64,000 nt of DNA from Legionella fallonii LLAP-10 (GCF_000953135.1 NZ_LN614827.1:3670501-3734500), one strand, 5' to 3'; positions 9,075 to 19,045 are shown, counted from the first letter of the stretch. A program made the numbers and translations. Notes: a model not told the origin generated them from the letters alone.

Positions 9075-9965
9075 TTATGCTTCTGTTGGCTGAACTTTAG
9101 CCACAAATAAACGCGGGCTTAAGATATTAATGCAAAGTCCACTGATAACCAGTAAACCAGAAACCAATTTCCATAACTGAAATGGTTCCCCTAGCAATAA
9201 AATGGAACTCAGCATACCCACTACGGGTACTAATAAGGTAAAGGGCACTATCATACCAACTGGATAACGGCCAAGCAGCCAATTCCATATGCCATAACCT
9301 ACCCACGTTGAGGCATACACGATATAACACAAAGAACCAATTCCTGTCCAAGTTAACTGGTTGTAGCTGGCAGCAATTTGTTGTGGTCCTTCAAAGAGTA
9401 ACGAGAGAAGAAGCATAGGAAAACAAGCGACAAAACTCCCCCACACAATTACAGCAACAAAATTATTGGTTTTAATTTTCTTGGTAATGAGATTACCCAC
9501 TCCCCATGTCGCTGCAGCGGCCAAGATCATAATAAAACCGAGCAAAGAGACATCAGCATCAAAATGCAGGGCAACCACACCAATCCCCATAAACGCCACT
9601 AAAGCACCAACTATCTGACTAATATTGAGTTGCTCTCCCAAAAAAATCACCGCAAAAAACATACTAAAAAACACTTGAACTTGCATGATTAATGAGGCCA
9701 TACCAGGAGTCATGCCTGCACTCATCCCCATAAAAACAAAAGCAAACTGTAAGGCAAACATGACTAAACCATACAAGGCAATAATCTTAAAGGGCACTCC
9801 CGCAGGAGGTTTTATAAAAAAGACAGCCGGAATGCTCGCCAAGAAAAAACGAACCGCACAAAGCAATAATGGAGACAGCTCTCCGAGTCCTAACTTGACA
9901 AAAATAAAGTTTAGTCCCCAGATAACGACTACGAGCAAGGTTAATAAAAGATGAGAAGTTGGCAT
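9075..9965 (-). CDS. EamA/DMT family inner-membrane exporter
   Basis: 296 residues with ten hydrophobic helices in two homologous halves, each an EamA domain (about 5-135 and 145-285). The first helix reads LLTLLVVVIWGLNFIFVKLGL, the usual WG-N-F start of this superfamily, and closest in feel to the EamA O-acetylserine/cysteine exporter subgroup. It would export a small metabolite; which one cannot be read from the sequence. Its promoter faces the rdgB gene across a 234-base divergent gap that contains nothing else recognisable. Confidence 0.85.
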   Translation of the reverse strand: MPTSHLLLTLLVVVIWGLNFIFVKLGLGELSPLLLCAVRFFLASIPAVFFIKPPAGVPFKIIALYGLVMFALQFAFVFMGMSAGMTPGMASLIMQVQVFFSMFFAVIFLGEQLNISQIVGALVAFMGIGVVALHFDADVSLLGFIMILAAAATWGVGNLITKKIKTNNFVAVIVWGSFVACFPMLLLSLLFEGPQQIAASYNQLTWTGIGSLCYIVYASTWVGYGIWNWLLGRYPVGMIVPFTLLVPVVGMLSSILLLGEPFQLWKLVSGLLVISGLCINILSPRLFVAKVQPTEA

Positions 9966-10199
9966 TATTAATTCAATTTATTTAAAAAACGATCTTATTT
10001 TAACTGAAAAATAAAACTTTTGCTAAGAAATACAAGCCATTGTGTAAATAAAACGCAAAGAAGTGTCTATAAGAAAAATTTAATTTTGCTCTTAACCATA
10101 TCACGATACAATAGAATTATTTGGAAGCTCGCAACAAGAAGAGGCACGAAGAAATACGGAACATAAGTCTAATAAGGGTAAATCATTGAAGAATCGATT

Positions 10200-10787
10200 A
10201 TGAAAGAAATTATTCTCGCTACCAGTAATCCTGGAAAAATTAAAGAATTACAAATATTGTTAACCCCCATACACTGTATTGCCCAAAACAGCTTAGGGGT
10301 AACTGACGCCGAAGAAAACGGCTTAAGTTTTATCGAAAACGCCATTATAAAAGCGCGCCATGCCAGTTTATTAACAGGAAAGCCCGCCTTAGCCGATGAT
10401 TCGGGGTTAGTTGTTCCTGCACTTAATGGCGAGCCAGGCATTTATTCCGCGCGTTACGCTGGCATCAAGGCTAATGACAAAAACAATATCTCTTTATTAT
10501 TAAGAAATATGGCTCATTTACCTTCTGAGCGGCGCCAGGCATTTTTCTATTGCGCCATTGCCTTGGTACAACACGCCAAAGACCCAACTCCATTCATTGC
10601 TACAGGCCAATTTGATGGCAGTATTACCACGAGCCCATCAGGGGAGGAAGGGTTCGGCTATGATCCCATATTTTATGTTGCTGAATACCAATGCACGGCA
10701 GCTCAATTACCTGCTACTATAAAAAATACCATTAGTCATCGCGCAAAAGCGTTACATCAATTGCGCAACCTTATACCGAACTTATAA
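10200..10787 (+). CDS. rdgB: dITP/XTP pyrophosphatase (RdgB/HAM1)
   Basis: 195 residues, full length. The N-terminus [18 protein letters not shown], the block [25 protein letters not shown], and [10 protein letters not shown] near residue 150 are the family hallmarks for substrate binding and metal-dependent hydrolysis of dITP and XTP to monophosphates. It keeps deaminated purines out of DNA. The stop codon shares its last base with the ATG of the next gene (TAATG), so translation is coupled. Confidence 0.95.
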   Translation: MKEIILATSNPGKIKELQILLTPIHCIAQNSLGVTDAEENGLSFIENAIIKARHASLLTGKPALADDSGLVVPALNGEPGIYSARYAGIKANDKNNISLLLRNMAHLPSERRQAFFYCAIALVQHAKDPTPFIATGQFDGSITTSPSGEEGFGYDPIFYVAEYQCTAAQLPATIKNTISHRAKALHQLRNLIPNL

Positions 10788-12484
10788 TGAATAATGAATT
10801 AGAAACCCTTTTTGCTCAAGCGTATCAATTACAGTATGAGGGCCAATTTCATCAGGCAATTAGTCTGTATGAAAGCATTCTAAAAAAGAGGCCTAATCAC
10901 CCAGATGCCTTACATTTTCTGGGGTTAACCTATGCACAACTGGGCAACATTGATACGTCAATTCAATACTTATTACAAGCTCAAGCAGTGCAGCCGCAGG
11001 ATGCCACCTTACTGAATAATCTGGCCAATGCCTACAAAAAAAAGCATCTATATGAAGAAGCCATTCGATATTACCAGCAGGCCATTACCCTAAATCCACA
11101 ATATGCACAGGCACATAATAATTTAGCCACCATTTATGCTTTGCAAAATAACTACCAACAAGCATTGGCTCATTATGTTAAAGCAGTGAATGCAGAACCT
11201 GATTTTAGTGCTGCTCATTTTAATCTCGGCTTGCTTTTACTGCGCCATAACCAATTAGCAGCTGCCAAAACACAATTTAATAATGTCATCACCTTAAATC
11301 CTGAACATACAGAAGCCCAATTCTATTTAGGCGTTTTAAATCTGGAGGACAATTTACTTGATGAAGCAGAACAATGCTTTCACAAGGTCTTAGAACATGA
11401 CAGCGAACAGATAGAAGCATTGACCAACCTAGGGGTCATCGCCCTAAAAAGAGAACAAAACCAACAGGCCGTAGACTATTTCAGCAAAGCATTGGCTTTG
11501 GATAATGAACACATCGATGCCCGCAATAATTTAGCTGCTACATTTATGCACCACGATCGTTTTGAAAATGCGTTAATGCATTATGATGTGTTACTTAATA
11601 AAGACCCTAATAATATAGAGTATCTCTACAATTCGGGTGTTGCGCAAATGGCTTTAGGCCATTTAAACGAAGCCATTATTATGTTTGAACGACTCCTTAA
11701 AATACAAAAAGATCATTGTCCTTCTCTAAACAACATGGCCGCTATTTATTTAAAAATGGATCAACGAGAAACCGCGCGCGAGTATTTAAAACAGGCCCTG
11801 GCGATTAACCCCCAAGACACCATTAGCAGTCATATGCTTCATGCAATTAGTGGTGCAGAAGGCTCTACTACTCCTGAATACGCCCAAAATTTATTTAATA
11901 ACTATGCTCTCTATTACGATCAACATATGAGAGATCAATTAAACTATTCCATTCCACAACATGTTGCTCGCTTGATTCATAAACTAGAACTACTGCAAGT
12001 TAATAGAACTCTGGACTTAGGATGTGGTACCGGCTTAACAGGAGTGGTGCTACGCGAAATAAGTAAGCATTTAACCGGCGTCGATATAGCCGAAAAAATG
12101 CTGACTCATGCCAAAGAAAAAGGAATATATGATGTTTTAGTTCAAGCAGAATTAACTGAATTTTTTAAACAAAATAAAGAACACTTTGATTTAGTTGTTG
12201 CAGCCGATGTTTTGCCTTACTTTAGTGATCTTAGCGAGTTATTCACCTCTATTTATAATCACCTAAATAATGAAGGATATTTTATTTTTACTACCGAGAT
12301 CAGCAAGAAATCCCCTTGGTTTCTTGAATCAAGTGCTCGTTTCAGCCATCATCCGGACTACATCAACGATTTGGCAGAGCACAATCAACTCCAAATCGTC
12401 TTACAGGAAAAGGTACCCGCCCGCTTGCAAAACCAACAACCATTGGAAGTCATGCTTTATGCCTGTAAGAAATCAACATATTGA
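10787..12484 (+). CDS. TPR protein with C-terminal SAM methyltransferase
   Basis: 565 residues. About ten tetratricopeptide repeats fill residues 1-350 (recurring pattern such as YEEAIRYYQQAITLNPQYAQAHNNLA). The C-terminal 200 residues are a class I methyltransferase with TLDLGCGTGLTGVVL (about residue 405) and the acidic TGVDIAEKML. Such TPR-methyltransferase fusions are thought to bind a protein partner and methylate it; the target is unknown. Overlaps rdgB by one base, so the two are co-expressed. No signal peptide, so cytoplasmic. Confidence 0.85.
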   Translation: MNNELETLFAQAYQLQYEGQFHQAISLYESILKKRPNHPDALHFLGLTYAQLGNIDTSIQYLLQAQAVQPQDATLLNNLANAYKKKHLYEEAIRYYQQAITLNPQYAQAHNNLATIYALQNNYQQALAHYVKAVNAEPDFSAAHFNLGLLLLRHNQLAAAKTQFNNVITLNPEHTEAQFYLGVLNLEDNLLDEAEQCFHKVLEHDSEQIEALTNLGVIALKREQNQQAVDYFSKALALDNEHIDARNNLAATFMHHDRFENALMHYDVLLNKDPNNIEYLYNSGVAQMALGHLNEAIIMFERLLKIQKDHCPSLNNMAAIYLKMDQRETAREYLKQALAINPQDTISSHMLHAISGAEGSTTPEYAQNLFNNYALYYDQHMRDQLNYSIPQHVARLIHKLELLQVNRTLDLGCGTGLTGVVLREISKHLTGVDIAEKMLTHAKEKGIYDVLVQAELTEFFKQNKEHFDLVVAADVLPYFSDLSELFTSIYNHLNNEGYFIFTTEISKKSPWFLESSARFSHHPDYINDLAEHNQLQIVLQEKVPARLQNQQPLEVMLYACKKSTY

Positions 12485-12627
12485 ATTATTTTGATTTGAT
12501 GTATCGTCAACTTTTTCCCTAGCAAAATAGCGAGCAACTGTAAAAAGTAATGGGGTTGTTCTTTACCCATTTTATCCGTATTTAACCCGGGTGAATTTCT
12601 TATAAACAATAAGTGATTATATTTAAG

Positions 12628-12678
12628 CGAAAGCCGGTATCCATTTGAGTTTAAAAGATTTATGGATGCCGACTTTCG
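12628..12678. repeat. Palindromic element, CGAAAGCCGGNATCCA type
   Basis: CGAAAGCCGGTATCCA (12628-12643) is matched by its complement with two changes at 12663-12678, loop 19 bases. The same GAAAGCCGGCAT unit recurs at 43551-43607. It sits between two convergent genes and can act as terminator. It belongs to a class of short dispersed palindromes common in gammaproteobacterial intergenic DNA. Confidence 0.65.
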
Positions 12679-12707
12679 TTGTCAACAACTCGACTTACGA
12701 CAAAAGC

Positions 12708-13229
12708 TTAATGACAAGTACAGCTAGCAGATTGACTACCATCTTTACACATTTGATAGCCAGTAGACTTATTACATTGAGCTACGCCACCATGACGTGA
12801 GCAGCAGCCTTTAGCACTAGTGCCACTATTAGTTGGTGTAGTAGTACTTTTATTTTTAGTAGTACTGGCTGGTGTAGTGCTATTATTTGTATTTGATTTG
12901 TCACTACTCCACCAGTGTTTCTTAGGTTTGGTTGTAGTAGTCGGAGTAGTTGTAGGAGTCTTCTTGGTAGAGGATGCAGGTACCTGTTTGGTAGTGGTTT
13001 GTTTTGTAGTAGTTGGTTTAGTCGTCTTTTCTTTCTTACACTTACATGTCGGAGACGCAGTGCCGTCTTTGCACATCTGAACCCCTGTCGATTTGTTACA
13101 AGAGGCAACCCCGCCATGCCCGGCACAACACGCAGCATAAGCACCTGCCAATGGACTACTTAATAAGAAAAGTGCTATAAGAAATTGCTTGGTATATCCC
13201 CATCCAGAAGTCATATTAGTATTTTTCAT
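12708..13229 (-). CDS. Secreted protein with two Cys-rich modules and Thr/Lys linker
   Basis: About 173 residues from the ATG at 13229, which has GGAG six bases upstream; the frame is open to an ATG at 13256. A Sec signal peptide (LIALFLLSSPLAGAYAA) leads to two copies of a six-Cys module: CCAGHGGVASCN-KSTGVQMCKDG and CCSRHGGVAQCN-KSTGYQMCKDG, each ending C-x-C. Between them lies about 75 residues of Thr, Pro, Lys and Ser low-complexity sequence. The paired Cys suggest disulfide-stabilised or metal-binding knobs on a flexible stalk in the periplasm or outside. No family name is certain. Antisense open frames here are by-products of the low-complexity DNA. Confidence 0.75.
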   Translation of the reverse strand: MKNTNMTSGWGYTKQFLIALFLLSSPLAGAYAACCAGHGGVASCNKSTGVQMCKDGTASPTCKCKKEKTTKPTTTKQTTTKQVPASSTKKTPTTTPTTTTKPKKHWWSSDKSNTNNSTTPASTTKNKSTTTPTNSGTSAKGCCSRHGGVAQCNKSTGYQMCKDGSQSASCTCH

Positions 13230-13338
13230 TTGGAGCTCCATATCCTTAGTTGACATTATTTATTATAGACCAAGTTAAAAATTCCAGTATTAAGAGTTAA
13301 TTACAATATTCTGAATCCCCTTTTTGTAAGATTATCCA

Positions 13339-14613
13339 CTAATCTTCAGGTTTATTTTCTATTTTAGTGTCTATCGATTGAGCACTAGGACGAGAAGATT
13401 TTTTTTTATTTTTTTCTTTTAATCGTGCTACTTCATAAATTGTTACGGGTGCCTGAATTCCTTTTAACTTCACCCGTAAATGACCATTAATTTCAATATC
13501 CTTCTCAACTTCGTTATAGGTTGATTCCGAAATTAATATCTGTCCACCTAGAGTGAAATCTTGAATTCGTGCTGATAAATTAACAGAGGAACCAATAGCG
13601 CTATATTGCATTCTTTTCTTAGATCCTATATTACCAACAACAGCAACCCCCGTATTGATTCCTACTCCCATTTCCAAGCAGGGTAAGTTTTTCTTTTCAT
13701 TAGCACGATTGAGTTTAGCCAGTTCATCTTGCATTTCCAATGCGCAAGATATAGCCTGTAGTGATTCTTTCTTTCGTGAAACGGTGGCTCCGAAATTTAT
13801 CATAATGGCGTCACCAATAAATGCATCAACAATACCATGGTGTTTTTCAATAACAGGAACCATCTTCGAAAAATAAGCATTCAAAAGGTCAACTAGTTTT
13901 TCGGCCGAAATTGTCTCTGATAAAGGGGTAAAATTTCTTAAATCACAGAACATAACCGTTATTTTATTTTCATGTCCGCCTAATTTTTGATGCTCAGGTG
14001 ACGCCAGAAGTGTATTAATAATTTCATCTGGCATATAAAAACTGAATACTTTACGAATCAGTTTATTGCGCATCTCGAGTTGACTTTTTATTTTTTGCAG
14101 CAATAGATTAGACTTTCGTAAGCTAAGCTCATCTTTGGCTATATTTGATAAAGTCAACAGCAGTTCCATTTGTTTGGGATCGAGCTTTTTAGGAGTGATA
14201 TCGGCTAAACAAAATGTTCCCACATTATATCCGTCAGGATCAGTTAAGGGCACACCAGCATAAAACCTGATATTCGGATCATTCCTCACTAAAGGACTAT
14301 TATAAAATCGCTCATCAAGATGAGTATCGTTAATAATTAATGGTTCATTTTTCTTTATTGTTTCATTACAAAAGGCAATGCTTCTTGGCGTTTGACTCTG
14401 TTCTAATCCATGACGTGACTTAAACCATTGTCTCTCTTTATCTAGAAAAGCGATATAACAAATTGGCATATTAAATAAATTGATAGCCATATGCACAAGG
14501 CGATCATAACTTTCCTCTGGAAGAGTATCCATAATATGCAGCTCTTGCAGCGCATCAAGTCTTTTTTGCTCAGATTGCTGAGGAGGAATTTTCCGTTTGG
14601 AACGACCTGGCAT
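13339..14613 (-). CDS. GAF-domain class III nucleotide cyclase
   Basis: 424 residues. A GAF sensor domain (about 15-165, with CYIAFLDKERQWFKSRHGL and the FYAGVPL block) is followed by a short coiled link and a class III cyclase domain (about 205-385). Metal-binding aspartates are present in VMFCDLRNFT and FIGDAIMINFG; the transition-state Asn and Arg are present in SSVNLSAR. The purine-selecting positions are unusual: the usual Lys before FIGD is Ala, and the usual Asp of IGD-VN is Ser. It should make a cyclic nucleotide, but ATP versus GTP preference is open. GGGGAGG precedes the ATG. The small gene at 14650-14916 lies 36 bases upstream on the same strand. Confidence 0.85.
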   Translation of the reverse strand: MPGRSKRKIPPQQSEQKRLDALQELHIMDTLPEESYDRLVHMAINLFNMPICYIAFLDKERQWFKSRHGLEQSQTPRSIAFCNETIKKNEPLIINDTHLDERFYNSPLVRNDPNIRFYAGVPLTDPDGYNVGTFCLADITPKKLDPKQMELLLTLSNIAKDELSLRKSNLLLQKIKSQLEMRNKLIRKVFSFYMPDEIINTLLASPEHQKLGGHENKITVMFCDLRNFTPLSETISAEKLVDLLNAYFSKMVPVIEKHHGIVDAFIGDAIMINFGATVSRKKESLQAISCALEMQDELAKLNRANEKKNLPCLEMGVGINTGVAVVGNIGSKKRMQYSAIGSSVNLSARIQDFTLGGQILISESTYNEVEKDIEINGHLRVKLKGIQAPVTIYEVARLKEKNKKKSSRPSAQSIDTKIENKPED

Positions 14614-14649
14614 ACTACCTCCCCTTTGCTTTGAACGAATAAAATGGGT

Positions 14650-14916
14650 TTATTTCATACCTAAAAGTCCTTTTATCTTGGCGAGCATTCCCACTGCTTC
14701 TTCTTCAAGCTCTTGAAGATTACCTACGCCAAGTTGGCTAAGACTTTCTATTTTTTGAATCCAGCCTAATTCCTCTTCATTAAGTTCCACTCCAATTTTA
14801 TTTAATGCTTCCTGAGGATTGGCCTTTAATTCATTAAAAAAATTAGGATCATTCTTAATGTTTTCAATTACAGTCATAATTTTAGGGCTTTGACTCGTTA
14901 ATGTATTAAGATCCAT
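14650..14916 (-). CDS. Small NHLP/Nif11-leader-like protein
   Basis: 88 residues, helical. The part DPNFFNELKANPQEALNKIG followed by VELNEEE resembles the alpha-helical leader domain of NHLP/Nif11-type RiPP precursors (layout: DP-F---L-ANP-EAL---G-EL). The C-terminal 30 residues are helical, Gly/Leu/Glu-rich and contain no Cys, Ser or Thr cluster, so this is not an obvious peptide precursor; no maturation enzyme is nearby. AAGGAG ribosome site 9 bases before the ATG. It is 36 bases upstream of the GAF-cyclase and probably co-transcribed, so a role as regulator or partner of that enzyme is possible. Function unknown. Confidence 0.6.
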   Translation of the reverse strand: MDLNTLTSQSPKIMTVIENIKNDPNFFNELKANPQEALNKIGVELNEEELGWIQKIESLSQLGVGNLQELEEEAVGMLAKIKGLLGMK

Positions 14917-15216
14917 TTTTATTGCTCCTTTTCTTCTGTTTCATTTCCATAAAACACGCGTTTCCTCTCCCAGATGTTACTGCGGGACGTGTAGCTCGTC
15001 GTCATCAGGGATCCAACGCTACATTCCCGTATTACGCGACGTTAATAGGGGCTACGGATAAAAGATTAAGTTGACGCCATTAAGTGTATGGTTACACTAC
15101 AGTTAAATATAGCACATTAATTAGACAAGATGCTTTTTATTGGAAGGCCTGATGTAAGCCGCAGTTGAACGCCCCCTCGCTCCTTGCGCAAGAGGGCTTC
15201 AAACGCTTAAAAGCAG
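14917..15216. other. Intergenic gap with one hairpin
   Basis: 300 bases with no gene. A GC-rich hairpin (GCCCCCTCGC...GCAAGAGGGC, 15170-15196) lies just past the end of algC and may terminate it, although no T-run follows on the minus strand. The rest (about 14960-15060) is GC-richer than usual spacers here without a recognisable element. Confidence 0.35.
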
Positions 15217-16605
15217 TTAAAAAGGAAGAACTAATTGGTTATTCACTAGATGTATCTGCTTTTTAAATAAATGCTGAATTTGCTTCAAATGATCCCTATC
15301 AGTTGCCTCAAATCGAGCCACAAGGCAGGGGGTAGTATTAGAAGCTCGTAATAGCCCCCAACCATTGGCAAACTCAACGCGCAAACCATCAATGGGGATG
15401 ATGCGCGCATCAGAAAATTGTGCTTCTTCACTAAAACGCTTCATGAAGGCAAATTTTTCTTCTTCTGCTATAGCGATTTTTAATTCGGGAGTATTAATAC
15501 TGTTAGGTATCGTTGCAAATTGTTCGCTAACACTGAGCGAAGAGGAACTAATAACCTCTAATAAACGACAAGCACTGTATAAAGCATCATCAAATCCATA
15601 CCATCGATCTTTAAAAAACAAATGCCCGCTCATTTCACCGGCTAAAGCGGCTTGTTCCTTTTTCATTACTGATTTTACTATGGAGTGCCCCGTTGGACAC
15701 ATTTTAGCAACACCACCAGCCTCAGTAATAACCTGCTCTAAATGAGAAGAACATTTGACATCAAATACTATAGTAGCACCAGGAAGACGACTTAAAACCT
15801 CTCGAGCATAAAGCATCATCAGACGATCAGGCCAAATCATCTCACCCATATTAGTAATTAGTCCGAGTCTATCGGCATCGCCATCAAAAGCTAAACCTAT
15901 ATCTGCTTGATGCTCTTTGACTGATTTTTTTAAGTCAACTAGATTCGCTTCTACAGTAGGATCAGGATGATGATTAGGAAAACGTCCATCAACATCACAA
16001 TACAATGGAATAACGTCACACCCTAATGCAGAGATCACTTGCGGTATTACTGGACCCGCAATTCCGTTGCCACAATCAACAACCACTTTTAATGGGCGTT
16101 TTAATTTGATATCACTAATAATGCGTTGTTGATAATCAGGAATTACATCTAAAGAAGTTTCTTTGCCATGACCTAGAACCCGTTTTCCTTCAGTCATCAA
16201 ATCATAAAGAACATCGATATCTTCTTGTACTAAGGTTTTTCCAGCTAAAACCATTTTTATGCCATTATAATCAGCCGGATTATGACTGCCGGTAACCATT
16301 AAGCCACAGTCTATATCTTGCGTATTCGTTGCGTAGTACATGACCGGAGTCGCAACGGCGCCAAGATCCACTACATCAATACCACTATCGAGTAACCCCT
16401 TTTTTAAAGCCAAACTCAAAGCAAGACTAGTTAAACGCCCATCTCTTGCCACAAAAACTTGGCTGCGATCTAATTGCTGTAAGTAACATGCTAAAGCTAA
16501 ACCTAAAGTATAGAATGAATGCTCATCTAAATCCTGGTCTATTCGTCCGCGAATATCATAAGCTCTAAAAACTGATCGTTTAATTTGTCTTTGTTCATAA
16601 ATCAT
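15217..16605 (-). CDS. algC: Phosphomannomutase/phosphoglucomutase
   Basis: 462 residues, full length for the AlgC family. The phosphoserine loop is VTGSHNPADYNG (about residue 104), the metal loop FDGDADRLG (about 240), and the sugar-binding loop GEMSGHLFF (about 318). It interconverts sugar-6- and sugar-1-phosphates of mannose and glucose. In this window it supplies glucose-1-phosphate that GalU (27776-28675) turns into UDP-glucose for cellulose. The start ATG directly abuts the stop of dut, so dut-algC is one unit. Confidence 0.92.
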   Translation of the reverse strand: MIYEQRQIKRSVFRAYDIRGRIDQDLDEHSFYTLGLALACYLQQLDRSQVFVARDGRLTSLALSLALKKGLLDSGIDVVDLGAVATPVMYYATNTQDIDCGLMVTGSHNPADYNGIKMVLAGKTLVQEDIDVLYDLMTEGKRVLGHGKETSLDVIPDYQQRIISDIKLKRPLKVVVDCGNGIAGPVIPQVISALGCDVIPLYCDVDGRFPNHHPDPTVEANLVDLKKSVKEHQADIGLAFDGDADRLGLITNMGEMIWPDRLMMLYAREVLSRLPGATIVFDVKCSSHLEQVITEAGGVAKMCPTGHSIVKSVMKKEQAALAGEMSGHLFFKDRWYGFDDALYSACRLLEVISSSSLSVSEQFATIPNSINTPELKIAIAEEEKFAFMKRFSEEAQFSDARIIPIDGLRVEFANGWGLLRASNTTPCLVARFEATDRDHLKQIQHLFKKQIHLVNNQLVLPF

Positions 16606-17064
16606 TTAGTGCCTCCCAGAACTACCAAATCCACCGTCTCCTCTGGAACTCTCAGAAAAGGAATCGACTATTTCAAATGAGGCTTGCACCACAGGAACAA
16701 AAACCAATTGTGCAATTCGTTCACCGGGATTCACGGTAAAATGCTCCTGACTCCTATTCCAACAAGAAATTTTTAATTCACCTTGATAATCGGAATCAAT
16801 TAGGCCAACCAGATTCCCCAAAACAATACCATTTTTATGGCCTAAACCAGAACGAGGCAAAATCACCGCGGCTAAATTAGGATCCGCAATGTAAATTGAA
16901 AGGCCTGTCGGCAATAGAACAGTCTCCTGTGGCCCTATTTGCATCGCTTCATTGATACATACGCGCAAATCTAATCCAGCAGAGCCCCCTGTCGCATAAG
17001 TGGGAAGAGGAATAGTATCCCCTATTCTTGAATCTAAAATTTTTAATTGGATAGCCTTTAACAT
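16606..17064 (-). CDS. dut: dUTP diphosphatase
   Basis: 152 residues with all five trimeric dUTPase motifs: [30 protein letters not shown] and [12 protein letters not shown]. It hydrolyses dUTP to dUMP and pyrophosphate. It lies between coaBC and algC on the same strand, with 17 bases from coaBC and none to algC; the coaBC-dut pairing is common in gammaproteobacteria. Confidence 0.97.
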   Translation of the reverse strand: MLKAIQLKILDSRIGDTIPLPTYATGGSAGLDLRVCINEAMQIGPQETVLLPTGLSIYIADPNLAAVILPRSGLGHKNGIVLGNLVGLIDSDYQGELKISCWNRSQEHFTVNPGERIAQLVFVPVVQASFEIVDSFSESSRGDGGFGSSGRH

Positions 17065-17081
17065 AATAATTCCTGATGACT

Positions 17082-18287
17082 TTAATGCGCCCCATTTTGC
17101 AGAGTTGCGGCAAGGATTGCAATAATTTGCCCTGCTAGGCGTGTTTTATGGGTTAAGGTCAATTCGATTTGCTTATTTTTTGTAATTACAGTGACCTGGT
17201 TGAGGTCACTCTCAAAACCAACTCCCTTACCAACCTGATTGGCTACTATCATATCCAATTTCTTATCGTGCAGCTTTTCTTTAGCATAGGCTACTAAGTC
17301 TGTAGTTTCAGCAGCAAATCCCACCACAAAAGAAGCATGACCACTAGCAGCGACCGTGCTAAGAACATCCACATTTCTCACCAACTCTAAAGTTAGCGAA
17401 GCATGATCCTTTTTCTTCATTTTCTCTGTAGCTGGAGATTTAACTCGATAATCAGCAACCGCAGCAGTACCTATAAATATAGAGTCTTTTTGCATGTGTT
17501 TCACTACTTCATCTAACATAGATTGTGCTGATTCAACTTTAATAAGCTCGATTCCTGCAGAAACATTTAATGTCGAAGGACCACTGATGAGGGTCACTTG
17601 AGCTCCCGCCATAGCAGCAGCCTCAGCTAAGGCATAGCCCATTTTACCGGAACTGTAATTAGTTAGATAACGGACAGGATCTATTGACTCACGAGTAGGG
17701 CCCGCAGTAATAACTATTTTTTTCCCAGGAAGAAGTTGATAGACATCGTGTAATCGCAAAGCAGTAATAATTTGTTCTGCTTCACTAACTCGCCCCACCC
17801 CTTCTTCACCACATGCTTGAGACCCCTCCTCGGGACCAATAAACACCCCACCCCGTTCACGCAAAAGTGAGCAATTTGCCTTGGTAGCAGGATGGGCCCA
17901 CATACTTCTATTCATAGCGGGACAAATAAACACCGGAATTTCTGCCACTAGATACAAGGTAGAAAGCAAATCATCAGCTATACCTTGTGCCATTTTAGCC
18001 AAAAAATTAGCAGAGGCGGGGGCAATGAGTAAATAGTCAGCCCAACGTGCTAGCTCAATATGCCCCATAGCTCGTTCAGCCTGTGTATCAAATAAATCAG
18101 TGCGAACTTCATTACCTGATAAAGCTTGCATTAATAAAGGACTAATAAATTGCTGCGCTGATTTAGTCATCACAACCCGCACCTCGGCACCAAGCCGCGT
18201 TAATTCTCTCACCAGATAGGCAGACTTATAAGCAGCAACACCCCCACACACTCCTAGAAGAATTTTTTTATTAATAAAATCTTGCAT
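17082..18287 (-). CDS. coaBC: Phosphopantothenoylcysteine decarboxylase / phosphopantothenate-cysteine ligase
   Basis: 401 residues from the ATG at 18287 ([20 protein letters not shown]); the frame is open further upstream, but that part runs into the divergent radC gene and is not family-like. The CoaC half has [16 protein letters not shown] and the ACGEEGVGR cysteine; the CoaB half begins [20 protein letters not shown] and contains GKMG. It makes 4'-phosphopantetheine in coenzyme A synthesis. First gene of coaBC-dut-algC. Confidence 0.95.
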   Translation of the reverse strand: MQDFINKKILLGVCGGVAAYKSAYLVRELTRLGAEVRVVMTKSAQQFISPLLMQALSGNEVRTDLFDTQAERAMGHIELARWADYLLIAPASANFLAKMAQGIADDLLSTLYLVAEIPVFICPAMNRSMWAHPATKANCSLLRERGGVFIGPEEGSQACGEEGVGRVSEAEQIITALRLHDVYQLLPGKKIVITAGPTRESIDPVRYLTNYSSGKMGYALAEAAAMAGAQVTLISGPSTLNVSAGIELIKVESAQSMLDEVVKHMQKDSIFIGTAAVADYRVKSPATEKMKKKDHASLTLELVRNVDVLSTVAASGHASFVVGFAAETTDLVAYAKEKLHDKKLDMIVANQVGKGVGFESDLNQVTVITKNKQIELTLTHKTRLAGQIIAILAATLQNGAH

Positions 18288-18361
18288 GACTGACCATTTT
18301 TGATAAGAATAGCCTCGATCAAAGCACAAACTTCGCAATAAAGGAATATAAGGAATACAAA

Positions 18362-19045
18362 ATGACGGTTGTCCAATCAACGCGGCAGTTAGACCTGCGT
18401 GAAAAATTACTGACTCATGGCACAAAAAGCCTCTCCGATACAGAGTTGCTGGCCATATTTATTAGTTCTGGTAGTGGAAAAAAATCATGCCTGCAATTAG
18501 CTGCGGAACTCATGAAACATTTAGGTGATTTACGAGCTGTATTGAATGCAGAACGCCAAAACTTCAAAAAAATACGTGGCTTAGGAGATGTTCGTTATGT
18601 GCAACTTCAGGCAGTAAAAGAAATGTGTCGACGTAGCGACTTTATTTACTTACAAAAAGAAACCCAAATAACCAACAGCAAACAAACTTATGCCTATTTA
18701 AAAAAAAGAATGCGTGATTATAAAAATGAAACTTTTGCCGCTTTATTTCTTGATAATCAACAACGCGTTATCGCCTATGAAGAGTTATTTTCTGGTACTA
18801 TTAATTCAGCTACTGTTCATCCCAGACCTATTATCGAGCGAGTTCTACAACTCAATGCGGCGGCTTTAATTCTTGCCCATAACCATCCATCTGGAATTTC
18901 TGATGCCAGTCAGCAAGATATAGCGGCTACTGAACGTCTCAAAGACGCCCTAGAATTAGTCGATGTACGTTTACTTGACCATCTCATCATTGGCGATAAT
19001 GAAGTGTATTCCATTATTGCAGAGAGCAAATCAGAATGTCATTAG
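18362..19045 (+). CDS. radC: RadC (YsaB/JAB-domain) protein
   Basis: 227 residues. An N-terminal helix-hairpin-helix part (IRGLGDVRYVQLQAV, about residue 75) precedes a JAB/MPN metalloprotease-like domain with AHNHPSGISDASQQD (about 173-187), the zinc site of RadC. The historic DNA-repair role is doubtful; the biochemical function is unknown. Divergent from coaBC, as in many gammaproteobacteria. Confidence 0.93.
   Translation: MTVVQSTRQLDLREKLLTHGTKSLSDTELLAIFISSGSGKKSCLQLAAELMKHLGDLRAVLNAERQNFKKIRGLGDVRYVQLQAVKEMCRRSDFIYLQKETQITNSKQTYAYLKKRMRDYKNETFAALFLDNQQRVIAYEELFSGTINSATVHPRPIIERVLQLNAAALILAHNHPSGISDASQQDIAATERLKDALELVDVRLLDHLIIGDNEVYSIIAESKSECH

Noticed and set aside
12820-13163. Open frames antisense to and in another frame of the Cys-rich secreted protein
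   Set aside because: They arise from Thr/Lys/Pro codon repeats on the real strand, are low-complexity and lack ribosome sites.
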